Part shown: piece by piece, positions 1-9,631 of the stretch | Layout of the letters: every line of letters starts with the position of its first letter | How positions within the stretch are numbered: position 1 is the stretch's first letter | Assembly (NCBI RefSeq): GCF_019565455.1 | Contig: NZ_CP067377.1 | Coordinates: 682,001-746,000 of the forward strand | Source of the DNA: Flavobacterium oreochromis | GTDB taxonomy: Bacteria > Bacteroidota > Bacteroidia > Flavobacteriales > Flavobacteriaceae | Direction: 5' to 3' | Length of the DNA stretch: 64,000 nt | Notes under the pieces: model-generated | Told to the model about the DNA's origin: nothing | Databases searched by the model: none | The model's input: only the letters and a program-made list of their open reading frames with translations | Position numbers and translations under genes: made by a program

Positions 1-426
1 CAATTTCTGCATCATAAGCTAAAATATCAGCAGCCATAAGCATTGGATAAGTAAACAAACCTGCATTTACATCATCTAATCTATCCGCTTTATCTTTAAA
101 GGAATGAGCTAAAGTTAATCTTTGAAATGGAAAAAAACAACTTAAATACCATGTCAACTCCGTAACCTGAGGAACATCACTCTGGCGATAGAAAACTACC
201 TTATCAATATCTAACCCACAAGCTAGCCAAGCAGCCGCTGTACTATAAGTATTATTCTTCAAAACGTCTCCTTCCTTTATCTGTGTTACAGAATGCAAAT
301 CTGCTATAAATAAAAAGACTCGTTTTCCGGCTGATTGGCCATTTCTATGGCAGGTATAATCGCGCCTAAAAGGTTTCCTAAATGAGGAGTTCCTGTACTT
401 TGTACTCCAGTTAATATTTTTGCCAT
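1..426 (-). CDS. trpS: Tryptophanyl-tRNA synthetase, N-terminal part (runs off window)
   Basis: Charges tRNA-Trp with tryptophan in the cytoplasm. Reading leftward from the ATG at 424-426, the product starts MAKILTGVQSTGTPHLGNLL, with the class I HIGH-type signature of TrpS. It continues through ADLHSVTQIKEG, AAWLACGLDIDKV, FYRQSDVPQVTEL and TYPMLMAADILAYDAE, all typical of bacterial TrpS. The C-terminal half, with the KMSKS loop, lies outside the window. The frame breaks near 308-319, where a run of A/T hides about one base; the reading frame resumes at VFLFIADLHS. I read this as a sequencing indel because an essential gene would not tolerate it. Family assignment is firm. Confidence 0.9.
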
Positions 427-451
427 TATAAATTTAAAAATGATATTTTCG

Positions 452-459
452 CAAAGGTA
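452..459 (-). promoter_or_regulatory. Candidate -7 box for trpS
   Basis: On the minus strand this reads TACCTTTG, matching the Bacteroidota -7 consensus TAnnTTTG, about 25 bases upstream of the trpS start codon. I could not find a clear -33 TTG partner at the usual spacing, so this is suggestive only. Confidence 0.45.
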
Positions 460-498
460 ATTTTTTTTGATTCATATTTAAAGTAAATAATAACGGTT

Positions 499-1260
499 AT
501 GCGAATGTTCAAAATCCTTTTCTGGTGTATCTGGCGTTTATGGTTCTACATATTAGTTTTAGTACCTATCATTATCATGTCTCCTTTTTTAACTTTATCA
601 CTTACAAAAGATTCTTGGTATCCTTATTTTTTTAAAATGGCACGCTTATGGGCTAAAATTGTTCTTTATGGAATGGGTTTTTATTATACGATAAAAGACG
701 AACAAAATGTACTTCCAAATCATAGTTACATGTTCATAGCAAACCATACCTCAATGACAGATGTTATGTTAATGCTTGCCGTTGTAAAAAATCCATTTGT
801 ATTTGTAGGGAAAAAAGAATTAGTAAAAATCCCAATATTTGGCTTTTTCTACAAAAGAGCCGCCATCATGGTAGACCGTGAAAGCATACGAAGTCGATCA
901 GAAGTATACGAAAGGGCTAAAGCAAGGATTAAACAAGGCTTAAGCATTTGTATTTTTCCTGAAGGAAAAGTACCTGATGACGAAAGTGTAATTTTAGACG
1001 AGTTTAAAAGTGGAGCTTTTAACATTGCTATTGATCATCAACTAACAATAGTTCCTATGGTATTTTACGATAATAAAACTCTTTTTTCTTACACTTTCTT
1101 CAGTGGTAGACCAGGCCGTTTGAGAGTAAAGTTTTTACCTTTTGTAAAAACAGAAGGAATGGTACATGATGACAAAAAAATAATTAAAGATAAATCTAGA
1201 AATCTAATTATCAACGAATTAATATCAGACCCTACTTATATGAAACATTCAATGAAGTAA
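499..1260 (+). CDS. plsC: 1-acyl-sn-glycerol-3-phosphate acyltransferase (PlsC-like)
   Basis: Probable lysophosphatidic acid acyltransferase that makes phosphatidic acid for membrane phospholipids at the inner membrane. The 253-residue protein has a hydrophobic N-terminal segment (about residues 8-35), then the acyltransferase motifs: block I NHTSMTD (the HX4D motif, around residues 81-87), an arginine-bearing MVDRES segment, and block III FPEGKVPD around residue 153. Length and motif order fit the PlsC family. It stands alone between trpS (opposite strand) and the next gene. The start is the first ATG after the divergent intergenic gap; a second ATG two codons later is also possible. Substrate preference among lyso-lipids cannot be read from sequence. 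Confidence 0.85.
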   Translation: MRMFKILFWCIWRLWFYILVLVPIIIMSPFLTLSLTKDSWYPYFFKMARLWAKIVLYGMGFYYTIKDEQNVLPNHSYMFIANHTSMTDVMLMLAVVKNPFVFVGKKELVKIPIFGFFYKRAAIMVDRESIRSRSEVYERAKARIKQGLSICIFPEGKVPDDESVILDEFKSGAFNIAIDHQLTIVPMVFYDNKTLFSYTFFSGRPGRLRVKFLPFVKTEGMVHDDKKIIKDKSRNLIINELISDPTYMKHSMK

Positions 1261-1360
1261 AATAAAACACTTCTAGATTCTACATCATAATAAAATTTAA
1301 TTTTCAATAAAAAAAAGTGTTTTTTTCAAAACATAGTTTCTTTTATTACACAAATATCTA

Positions 1361-1368
1361 TATATTTG
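1361..1368 (+). promoter_or_regulatory. Candidate -7 box for the secreted protein gene
   Basis: TATATTTG matches the Bacteroidota -7 consensus TAnnTTTG and lies 30 bases upstream of the ATG at 1398. A weak TTTC-like element about 20 bases further upstream could serve as the -33 box. Confidence 0.5.
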
Positions 1369-1397
1369 GCAAGTATTAACCCAAAAAACAACTAAAT

Positions 1398-4300
1398 ATG
1401 AAAAAAAGAATACTACCCAGTTTCTTTCTTTTGTTTGGTGTGGCCGTAGGCTATTCGCAGCATTCTAACGATGTAAGTACACTAAAAGAAACACAAGCGA
1501 ACAAAAAACTATCTAAAAAAGAAGCTAAAATCCTTAGAAAAAAACACGAATATTTTTTAGCTAACAACAAAATTAATAAATCATTTTTTTTATCTAAACA
1601 ACAGAGAAAAGAGGAAGGTCTTCCTCCTAATAAGTATAATGAACAAGAATGGCTACTAACAATGAATCCTAACTTAGGAAGACCAACTAACGAAAATATT
1701 GAAGTAATACGAAAAGATTTAGAAAAAGCACGCCAACAGGCTATAGCTCAACGCATACCAGGAGATGCCACAACAAATAACTGGACAGAACGCGGACCTA
1801 ATAATGTAGGTGGTCGCACAAGAGCAATTATTTTTGACCCAGGAGATGCCTCTGGAAACACAGTGGTAGCTGGAGGAGTTAGTGGAGGATTGTGGAAAAA
1901 TACTAATATTTCAAGCTCCACTTCTTCATGGACAAAAATTGACACTTTCCCTGAGCATGTAAACGTTCAAAACATCGCAATAGACCCTAACAATAGTAAT
2001 ACATGGTATGTAGGCACAGGAGAATCTTATGTTTTTGGAGATGTAAATGGTAATGGAATTTGGAAAACAACAGACAGAGGTGCTACATGGACTAGAGTTT
2101 ATGGAGGTGGCGCAGTATCATCAACCGTAAGAAATTTACAAAATCTTGAAATTATTGCGCCTTCTGCTGCTGCTACAATAAGAACCTATTCAACAGGCTC
2201 TGCTACATGGCCAGGTGGGGCTATTAACAATAGTTTTACAGCACCAATTGTGCTAATGGATGATGGTGTAGCACCTACAGACGATGCTTGCACTGCAACA
2301 ACTCAAAATTATGCAGGCAAAATTGTTTTGATAAGAAGAGGCACTTGCTCATTCGAATCAAAAGCAGTTATTGCTCAAAATGCAGGCGCTATTGGAGTTA
2401 TTATAATGAATAATGCAGCAGGAGGCGCTGTATTTAATATGTCAGAAGATGCCGCTGTTACGGGTACGATTCCTAGTATTATGATTTCCAAAGAAGATGG
2501 TGATTTATTAATAGCCAACCTAGCCAATTTAACAGGAACCATGAAACCTTCCGGACCTCTTGAATTTTCTGGATTAGAAGTTTCAGGTGTTCAATTTGTG
2601 AATGACATTGTAGTTAAGAACAATGGAGGTATTTCTGAAATTTATGCTGCTATGGGAGATGGACAATACTCTGATTCTCGGAATGGCACTTTGTTTGATG
2701 CTTCTAACTTTGGTTTATACAAATCTATTAATGGCGGCAGCACATGGACTAAATTAAGCCTACCTACTTCAACAGCAGGACACCCTACTTGTCCTAACGA
2801 CATTGAATTAGGCACAGATGGAGATATTTGGGTTTCATCTACTGATAGCTGGACTTATGGAGATGGTGGTGGTAGAGTATTTCAATCAACCGATAATGGA
2901 ACTACCTTTAACTTACGTCATACAGTAGTAGCTGAAGGAGGAGGAAAACGTGTAGAGATCGAAGCTTCTAATACCACTCCAGATAAAATCTATGTATTAT
3001 CTCAATTAAAAGATAATCCAAGCACTACAACGCAAGTAGAAGTACAATTAGCTTTAACAACAAATGGATTCAGTACAGCACCAACCATCTTATCATTACC
3101 AGCTGGAAATGAAACACGCGAAACTACTTACGGATTTACTGGACAACAGGCTTTTTATGATATGATGATAGAGTCTGACCCTGTAGATGATAAAATCTTA
3201 TATGTAGGAGGAATTGATCTTTATAGAACAGCTAATGCTACTGGTCCTTCTGTAACATGGAATGCTATTTCTAATTGGACCACTAATGTGCATTCTGATC
3301 AACACGCAATGGTTTTCAAACCAGGCAATAGCAGTGTAGCACTTTTTGGTAACGATGGCGGTGTATACTATACAAGTAATGTAGCTAGTACTACTACTCC
3401 TGCCACTACTAGAAACACAGGATTTAATGTTACTCAATTTGTAGGAGTAGCAGTAATGCCAAATGGAGTTACAGGAGCTGCAGGAGATTTTTTTGTAGCA
3501 GGTGCTCAGGATAATGGCACACAATATTACTCAGGCTCTTCAACTGCTGCTAATTCTACTTTAGGAGCTTCTGCTGGTGTTAATAACACTTTTAGAGTTC
3601 AAGGAGGTGATGGAGGTAAACCATTATTTGATCAAGGTTCTGATAAGTATTATATTACAAATTATGTAAATAATGATAGTATGATTCTTAGAAATGTAGG
3701 AAGCACTACAACTAAAACTTTAAGTGATAATACTACTGGAGCAGGTTTATTTTATCCAGCTATGACTCTTGATTCTACCAATGATATTGCATATTCTGAT
3801 TTTACTTTAAATGGCACATATCAAGTAAGAAGATATTCTAACATTAAAGGCAACACACAAGTAGCTAGAACTAATTTATCGAATGCTTTATTAACAAGCT
3901 ATGCAACCGCTTTAGCAACAGGTAAAGGCACCCCTACTACTTTGTATATAGGAACTATGAATGGTAAACTATTAAAAGTTACTGGAGCTAACGGATCTGC
4001 TTCTGTATGGTCTAACATAAGTGGTGCTAGTTTTGTAGGCAGTGTATCAGATATAGAATTTGGCGCTAACGACAACCAAATCTTCTTAACGATGCACAAC
4101 TACGGTGTAAATAATATTTGGTATACACCAAATGGAGGTGCTAATTGGTATCAATTAGATGGTAATTTACCTGATTTACCTGTTAAAGCAATCTTACAAA
4201 ACCCATTAAATGCTGCTGAAATCATGATTGGTACTGATTTAGGGGTTTGGTATGCTAATAATTTTAGTAATACAGCTACTACTGATCAAGCACTTATTTG

Positions 4301-4721
4301 GAAACAAGCTTATAACGGAATGAGAAATGTAAAAGTTACAGATTTAGATCTTCAAGCAAATTCTCCAACAGCACCTAATACTTATAAAGTATATGCTGCC
4401 ACCTATGGTCGCGGTGTATTTTCAGGTAGCCTTACAGCTGCTGCAGGCGCAAAAACATCTGAATCAATTGTAGAAAAAACAAATACTATTAAAGTTTACC
4501 CTACAGTTTCTGAAGGAAATATAAAATTAACTTCTTCAAATAATTACGGGAATACCAAAATCGAAGTGTTTGATATTACTGGTAAAATGGTTTTAGAAAA
4601 CTTAACTATAGTTAACAACAATACTAGTGAATTAGATTTATCAAACTTAGCTCCTGGTAATTATATCTTAAAAATGTCTGGGGATAATTTTGAAGAAACT
4701 GAAAAAATTATAATTGAGTAA
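1398..4721 (+). CDS. T9SS-secreted protein with sortilin-like propeller and PA domain
   Basis: A 1107-residue exported protein. A Sec signal peptide (residues 1-20) is followed by a lysine-rich propeptide-like stretch to about 110. Then come BNR/sortilin-type propeller repeats with recurring GLWKNTN, GIWKTTDRGATWTRV and GLYKSINGGSTWTK blades. A protease-associated (PA) insert lies at about residues 283-365, including GKIVLIRRGTCSFESKA. The last 75 residues form a type A T9SS C-terminal sorting domain (KVYPTVSEGN, IEVFDITGKMV, LAPGNYILKM). It should pass through the type IX machinery to the surface or medium. No catalytic motif is recognised; PA domains usually accompany secreted hydrolases, so an adhesive or peptide-binding role is inferred. 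Intact frame, monocistronic, followed by a strong terminator. Confidence 0.85.
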   Translation: MKKRILPSFFLLFGVAVGYSQHSNDVSTLKETQANKKLSKKEAKILRKKHEYFLANNKINKSFFLSKQQRKEEGLPPNKYNEQEWLLTMNPNLGRPTNENIEVIRKDLEKARQQAIAQRIPGDATTNNWTERGPNNVGGRTRAIIFDPGDASGNTVVAGGVSGGLWKNTNISSSTSSWTKIDTFPEHVNVQNIAIDPNNSNTWYVGTGESYVFGDVNGNGIWKTTDRGATWTRVYGGGAVSSTVRNLQNLEIIAPSAAATIRTYSTGSATWPGGAINNSFTAPIVLMDDGVAPTDDACTATTQNYAGKIVLIRRGTCSFESKAVIAQNAGAIGVIIMNNAAGGAVFNMSEDAAVTGTIPSIMISKEDGDLLIANLANLTGTMKPSGPLEFSGLEVSGVQFVNDIVVKNNGGISEIYAAMGDGQYSDSRNGTLFDASNFGLYKSINGGSTWTKLSLPTSTAGHPTCPNDIELGTDGDIWVSSTDSWTYGDGGGRVFQSTDNGTTFNLRHTVVAEGGGKRVEIEASNTTPDKIYVLSQLKDNPSTTTQVEVQLALTTNGFSTAPTILSLPAGNETRETTYGFTGQQAFYDMMIESDPVDDKILYVGGIDLYRTANATGPSVTWNAISNWTTNVHSDQHAMVFKPGNSSVALFGNDGGVYYTSNVASTTTPATTRNTGFNVTQFVGVAVMPNGVTGAAGDFFVAGAQDNGTQYYSGSSTAANSTLGASAGVNNTFRVQGGDGGKPLFDQGSDKYYITNYVNNDSMILRNVGSTTTKTLSDNTTGAGLFYPAMTLDSTNDIAYSDFTLNGTYQVRRYSNIKGNTQVARTNLSNALLTSYATALATGKGTPTTLYIGTMNGKLLKVTGANGSASVWSNISGASFVGSVSDIEFGANDNQIFLTMHNYGVNNIWYTPNGGANWYQLDGNLPDLPVKAILQNPLNAAEIMIGTDLGVWYANNFSNTATTDQALIWKQAYNGMRNVKVTDLDLQANSPTAPNTYKVYAATYGRGVFSGSLTAAAGAKTSESIVEKTNTIKVYPTVSEGNIKLTSSNNYGNTKIEVFDITGKMVLENLTIVNNNTSELDLSNLAPGNYILKMSGDNFEETEKIIIE

Positions 4722-4740
4722 ACTAATTAATAATTAAACA

Positions 4741-4766
4741 GATAAGGGGGCTTTTGTCCCCTTATC
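4741..4766 (+). terminator. Rho-independent terminator after the T9SS protein
   Basis: GATAAGGGG (4741-4749) pairs perfectly with CCCCTTATC (4758-4766) across an 8-base loop, and the loop and flank are T-rich. It lies 20 bases after the stop codon at 4721. It may also block transcripts arriving from the opposite-strand T6SS arm. Between here and 4920 I see nothing else. Confidence 0.85.
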
Positions 4767-4920
4767 TTATATTAAAATCGGGCATCAGTCTTAATCCCTT
4801 TTTCATAAAACTAAAAAGCAGATTCATAGTGATCTATATTTTTATTAACATTATATCTAAAAAACTTAATATTTTAAATATAAAATAAACCTTTTTTTCA
4901 TAAGGGATTTCTAATATATT

Positions 4921-5583
4921 TTATCCTCCCCACACGCCCACTACTTTATACTTTGTCAGTGGAATTGATTCTGTTGCACATTTGACCGAAATTTTCATAT
5001 CATTGTACATAAAGGTGGGACTTATTACCAAATCTATAGGTTTATTTGGGTATTTCATCTTGAACTTCCCAAATACATCAAGCATTTCTTGATCATTGAA
5101 AACAATTTCAGTACTATATTTTGTAAATATAAAATTACATGTATAAGGAATTCCTTTTTCCGTATATTCTTGTTTATCTAATACTTTTTGTAATAACTCA
5201 TCTGCTTCTCCATTATAATACAAATAATAATTGTGAGTAAATTTATCTTTTTGATCATAGGACATTAAAAGAAAACGATATTTAAATTTCTCTCTATACT
5301 GATCCCACAAACCATACGGTATCCCTCTTTTAGCTATTACCCCTTTAATACTATCAGGAACTGTTATTTTATACAAATCATCCAAAAATTTTTGTTGGCT
5401 CTCCGTTTTATCTACAAAACCTAAAAAATCATTCTTATCTACAAACGTTTCTTTTGCTTGCAAACGACAAATTTCTGTACGATTATTACTTCCTGATAGC
5501 CAAACCACAATGCAGCCACCCGGTGCAGCTCCTACTGTTAGAACATCATAAGTTTCATGTGTAATACTACCATTACGCTCCAT
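4921..5583 (-). CDS. DUF2931-like protein in the T6SS locus
   Basis: A 220-residue protein resembling Bacteroidota DUF2931 proteins. The early VLTVGAAPGGCIVVW segment and the central RGIPYGLWDQYREKFKYRFL are the most family-like parts. No function is established for the family. There is no signal peptide at the chosen ATG, although many DUF2931 proteins are lipoproteins. It is the last gene of the minus-strand T6SS arm, 15 bases after the LysM-like gene, so it is probably co-transcribed. It could be an accessory or immunity-like protein, or it could originally have been fused to the LysM-like domain upstream. Family call moderate, role unknown. Confidence 0.55.
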   Translation of the reverse strand: MERNGSITHETYDVLTVGAAPGGCIVVWLSGSNNRTEICRLQAKETFVDKNDFLGFVDKTESQQKFLDDLYKITVPDSIKGVIAKRGIPYGLWDQYREKFKYRFLLMSYDQKDKFTHNYYLYYNGEADELLQKVLDKQEYTEKGIPYTCNFIFTKYSTEIVFNDQEMLDVFGKFKMKYPNKPIDLVISPTFMYNDMKISVKCATESIPLTKYKVVGVWGG

Positions 5584-5598
5584 TCGATCATAACCTTA

Positions 5599-5835
5599 TC
5601 ATAAAACAGGTTTATTTATTTTATTTTCAGCATAGAAATGAGTTTTTGTCCCTAGAATAGGGATATAAATTTCTTTTACATGAGATTGTATTTCAGGATC
5701 TATTAGATCACTTAATGGACAATAATTATTGTGAAACCACCTGAGTTCTTCAGGTGATCGTTGTAGTATTTTAGCTAGTTGTTGTAACCTAATAGTATTG
5801 GGCTTAATTTCATAAATTTCATATTGTCTGGTCAT
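5599..5835 (-). CDS. Short LysM-like protein, T6SS-associated
   Basis: A 78-residue protein whose RLQQLAKILQRSPEELRWFHN segment has the helix-turn-helix pattern of a LysM fold and ends in a WFHNNYC motif. The same signature (WHHNTYC) appears near the N-terminus of the larger LysM protein at 19332 in this T6SS locus, so the two are paralogous modules. There is no signal peptide, which argues against cell-wall binding in the periplasm and suggests a protein-protein adaptor in the T6SS, as for LysM-like domains in phage baseplates. It starts 4 bases after the tssN stop and precedes the DUF2931 gene. Confidence 0.5.
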   Translation of the reverse strand: MTRQYEIYEIKPNTIRLQQLAKILQRSPEELRWFHNNYCPLSDLIDPEIQSHVKEIYIPILGTKTHFYAENKINKPVL

Positions 5836-5839
5836 TTTT

Positions 5840-6844
5840 TTAGCTTATTGTTTCCATCTGATCTACTTCTTTTTTATCTCCTTTACCAATTCTTTTATTA
5901 TCCTTATCTCTATCATATTGGTATTCTAGATCATCCTCATTATAAGTATTTTCATTTTTATCTAGTACAATTTCATCTGTTCTCATACAAATTATAACTG
6001 CATTTTCTGTAATTGTATTCATATAAAGAGTATGATTGGGATCTATATATTTAGATGATTCATACCATTTTGTTTGAAAAAAGAAGACCCAGCTATAAAG
6101 ACCATTTTCATCTTGAATTTCAATAGGATCCTCTTCATGTTTAGCATTATAATCTAAAACAAAGTTGTAAAACAAACGTCCAAAATCTAGCCTTGTTGGT
6201 CCTTTAGCTCTGTACTGTCTATATTTCTGATCTCCATGTTCTTTTTAATTAAAAAAGTAATGACTACTAGATCTCTCATTTCAGAATCATTTACTCCTGC
6301 TATTTCTTTATAATTAACAGGAAATTGCCAAGTTTTATAAACTTTTGCAGGTATTATCATACCTAAATTAAATGTGTCATAAATCAGTTGAGGTATGAAA
6401 AATAAAATAAAATGACTAGACATCAGATATAATAAATCCGGTCCATTTAAAAATGTGTGAGTTATGGCAAAGCTAAAAAATGAATAGGTAACGGTTATGA
6501 GTATAAAGAAATAAACAAACCATACTTCACTTTTTTTCGAATTTGTTAAAATAATTTTTATACAGATAAACATGTAAAACGCCTAGTAATAATGAGGATA
6601 CTTGATAAAATATAAAACAGTTCATAGCATTATTTCCTAATAAATTATTAAATCCTAGGAAGGTAATAATAACATAAACTAGAGCGACTGATAACTCATA
6701 AATTATAAATTTAGTTTTATATTTTTCTTTAAAACCTGGTGTTTTTTGAATAAAAATCATGGTTAGTATTGTACAAACAGCTATTGCAATAATAATTGCT
6801 GACAATAATTTTAGTTCGATAAGATTGATAAAATATTTTCTCAT
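5840..6844 (-). CDS. tssN: T6SS-iii membrane protein TssN (two frame breaks)
   Basis: Inner-membrane component specific to Bacteroidota T6SS. The first part (6844 to about 6540) encodes three hydrophobic segments and the second (about 6540-6240) two more. The third is a soluble cytoplasmic domain with RLDFGRLFYNFVLDYNAKH, the GLYSWVFFFQTKWY segment and an acidic C-terminal tail. The pieces join if one A is removed from the seven-A run near 6535 and one base is corrected near 6237 (giving KYRQYRAKGPTRLDFG). I therefore treat it as one gene of about 334 residues rather than three small proteins. The five-helix-plus-cytoplasmic architecture and the context (beside tssG) fit TssN. Name from family memory, not from a search. 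Confidence 0.68.
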
Positions 6845-6847
6845 TTG

Positions 6848-7778
6848 TTAAATAATTGTGTTGTATCCGAGAATTGTGTTTTTGTTTGTAAATTCAAAAT
6901 TTTGTTGATCATCAGGAATTAATATATGAGTTTGAAGATCTGTCTCCATTGGAAAAAAATATTCATAATAGAGATCTAAAAATTTTTTTATTTTTCCATC
7001 TAAAATATAATCTAAAAAGGAGGAATTCTTAAGAGGTCCTATCTGAACTTCTAGGTGTAGTGAATAATCATCATATTCTACCCCTGATATAAAATCTATA
7101 CCTAATTGAGCATCTCCTAATGAAATAGCTAATTTTTCATCAGAATATTGTTGAGAGCCTTTGTTTATAATAGCTACTTTCTCGTTAAGAAAAAAAGATA
7201 ATAAGTCCGTAGCTAAACCTATATTTCCTACTATTTGGTAAGTATAAGGTAAGAAATGTATGAGTTTAGAAGCTAAATAATCTGGTATTTCGTCAGTAAT
7301 TCCCCAGAATTGATAAAACAAATCTGAAACAGATGGATTGTTTAGTTCTAAAAGAAAATTAGTTTCAAAATCTTCAAGAGAAACTCCATATGCAAAAATT
7401 CATTTTCAAATGGTTGAAAGAAAGCACGAGCTGCTTTTTCTTCTTTTTTTGAGTTTGATATTCACTAATCATCTTATTAACACCTTTATCAGGGTATTCA
7501 TTTTTTGATTGATGAAAAACTCCTTCTGGCATTAAATCATACAGACTGTCTCTTGATAAAGTAAAATTTAAATATTCTCTTTTATCTAGGTTAAAGTCTT
7601 TTATATCGACCTCTAATATATCACGCCTATAGGCTCTTGAAAATTGGCTTTCTTTTTGAATAATAAATTGATTATCAGAAATAATTCCATTAGCTAATAA
7701 ATCATTTACTATTACTTCGGCTCGAATATCTGATTTAATATTTCTAATCAAACTCAAAATTTCATTTAAATGAGTCAT
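6848..7778 (-). CDS. tssG: T6SS baseplate subunit TssG (two frame breaks)
   Basis: Baseplate wedge protein that works with TssE, TssF and TssK. The N-terminal part encodes DIRAEVIVNDLLANGI and FSRAYRRDI, then the characteristic LSRDSLYDLMPEGVFHQ. The C-terminal part holds FYQFWGITDEIP, PYTYQIVGNIGLA and a conserved LGDAQLGIDF block, as in Bacteroidota TssG. The middle is shifted twice: near 7440 in an A-rich run (true continuation KAARAFFQPFENEFLHMEF) and near 7390 (continuation VSLEDFETNFLLELNN). Reassembled, it is about 310 residues, a normal length. It overlaps or nearly abuts tssN and lies downstream of the NlpC/P60-like lipoprotein gene in one operon. Confidence 0.72.
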
Positions 7779-7783
7779 ATAAT

Positions 7784-8423
7784 TTATTTTTTTGATTTAA
7801 CTAATCTTCCAGCAGAAACAAATCGCAACTGAAAATATTTGTCATTAAAATTATAAATATCAAGACCATCAGCTGTACAAGCTATAATTCTATCATTTTT
7901 TAAATAGATGCCTACATCTGAAATAGGATGGTCTTTATCATATCTAAAAAATATTAAATCTCCTTCTTGCAAATAGGTTCTACCTGTAAAAAGTTGTATT
8001 AATTTAGATCTAAACATACCTGCTGGATCTTTGGGTAATACCTCATCATAAACTTCACTGTAAAGAGTTTGCGCAAAAAATGAGCAATCAGCTCCCTTTT
8101 TAAAATCTAAGACCCCTTTTTTGTAAGGGGTGCCTACCCATTTGTCTACATATGAATACAATTCATAATTTTTAATTTCTTTAGGCATGACCCCTAAAAT
8201 GATAGAGTACTTTTCCTTTAGCTTTAAATCTTCATCCTTCAGATTATCTTCATTGTCATCTATAACAACTTCGTTTGTCAACTTACTTAATTCACTTTTT
8301 TTTTTGTTTTATAACTTCTTGAAAGGAATATTGATAAGGAATATATTTTAGATATTGCTTTGATGAACATGAACACAAAAGACATGCTACCAATAGGTTT
8401 CGAATATTTTTAATAATTTTCAT
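7784..8423 (-). CDS. NlpC/P60-like lipoprotein, T6SS-associated (frame break)
   Basis: First gene of the minus T6SS arm. The product starts MKIIKNIRNLLVACLLCSCS, a lipoprotein signal with a lipobox ending in Cys. It continues, after removing one base from a ten-T run near 8297, into an NlpC/P60 fold: KGADCSFFAQTL carries the nucleophile Cys, then EGDLIFFRYD, ISDVGIYL and a C-terminal RFVSAGRL. The usual catalytic His of the HVGIY motif is Asp here, and the FIHAS region reads IIACTADG, so hydrolase activity is doubtful. It probably sits in the outer-membrane inner leaflet. By lipoprotein nature and position it is a candidate for the T6SS-iii lipoprotein TssQ; that name is inference. Confidence 0.65.
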
Positions 8424-8436
8424 CAGATCTTTTTCA

Positions 8437-8444
8437 CAAAAATA
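8437..8444 (-). promoter_or_regulatory. Candidate -7 box for the minus T6SS arm
   Basis: On the minus strand the box reads TATTTTTG (TAnnTTTG consensus), 13 bases upstream of the lipoprotein start codon at 8423. Together with the plus-strand box at 8466 it makes the 8424-8511 gap a divergent promoter region for both T6SS arms. Confidence 0.45.
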
Positions 8445-8465
8445 AAAATTTTTAAATAAAAAAAC

Positions 8466-8473
8466 TATATTTG
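8466..8473 (+). promoter_or_regulatory. Candidate -7 box for the plus T6SS arm
   Basis: TATATTTG matches the Bacteroidota -7 consensus and lies 38 bases upstream of the GTG start at 8512. No confident -33 element was picked out in the A-rich stretch upstream. Confidence 0.5.
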
Positions 8474-8511
8474 TAACAGGCTGTTCAAACAATTATTTAT
8501 TTCCAATTAGA

Positions 8512-9581
8512 GTGAGACGATTTTTTAACAAATTTAATTTTTTAACCAAAATCGATATAAGAATTTTTTTAGGTTTTGGACTTTTAATCCTTTTAGGCTT
8601 TGGAATATTCCTATTTAAATATTCTCGCCATATAGATTGCAGCAACGGTAATTTTCTAATTACCGCTGATGAGTTTAAGCCTAATGAGGTAGTCGAATTT
8701 TTTGACAATACAAAAGGAGCTTCAAGCTGGGAATGGAATTTTGGAGATAGTACAACGGTTGACAATCGCCAAAGAACATTTCACAAGTACAAAAAGAGGG
8801 AGATTATTTAGTTAAACTCATTGTAAACGGGAGTTGTTACTATGAAAAACTAATAAAAATTACAAATGTTGGGCAACAAACAGGCTATCTCCCAATAATA
8901 AAAGCCCCAAACGTTGCTTTCTTAGGTGAAGTTGTTCGTTTTAGTGGTGACAAAAATGGCGGTGAATCTTGGGAATGGAGTTTTGGAGAAACTACCTCTT
9001 TAGATGCTGTAGGACAAAATGTATCCTATAAATTTAAAACAACAGGAGAAAAAAAAATTACCTTAATCGTAAATGGAGATCTAGAACATATTGCAACTAA
9101 AATCATCTATGTTGCACCTAAAGTCATCGTGGCCAAACAAAAAATAGACATGGAATCATATGAATATGAAAAACCTCATTCTACCTTTTCCCTTCCAAGA
9201 GGAATGGCTAAAAAAGACCCTCTAGAAGATATGTTAGGATATATTCCTGTATCACCAAAACACGATAGTCACAAAGAATTAAGCGAAAAAACAAAAACAA
9301 GCGAAATCTCTAACGAACAATTTCAACTGTTACTAAAACAAGTAGCAGCTCAAGCAAAAACAAAAGATGATTTTAAAGAGTATTTATGTGGAAATTTTGA
9401 AATTCCAGTTGTTGTAAATGATGATAATGTGATGTCTTTCTCAGAATTATGTAAATCTATTTCTGGAAAACAAATAAAAATAACATTCTTACAGTTAAAT
9501 AGACATGAAAGTAATAACTGTATTCAGAATATTAACATTAAATACAAAACAAAAAAATGGATGATTTGGGTTAAGGAGTAA
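8512..9581 (+). CDS. Membrane-anchored PKD-domain protein, T6SS-iii component (frame break)
   Basis: Reassembled length is about 355 residues. One transmembrane helix (about residues 18-37, FLGFGLLILLGFGIFLF) is followed by two PKD domains. The first has SSWEWNFGDST and the second ESWEWSFGETTSL; a charged C-terminal domain of about 150 residues follows. A base is missing near 8795 in an A run; the correct continuation is KEGDYLVKLIVNGSCYY. The protein should be anchored in the inner membrane with PKD domains in the periplasm, suiting a trans-envelope element of the T6SS-iii membrane complex. It may correspond to TssP or TssR, which I cannot tell apart without a search. The GTG start is used because no ATG precedes it in frame. 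Confidence 0.55.
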
Positions 9582-9631
9582 CAAACCATTTATTTTTAAT
9601 AATAAACGAAACTAAATAGACAAAACTAAAA

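Noticed and set aside
3198..3524. 108-codon minus-strand frame inside the T9SS protein gene
   Set aside because: Shadow of a strongly coding plus-strand frame; composition is Ser/Cys-rich and unlike a real protein.
6187..6844. Two separate small membrane proteins
   Set aside because: Removing one A from a seven-A run joins them and the soluble protein after them into one TssN-like product.
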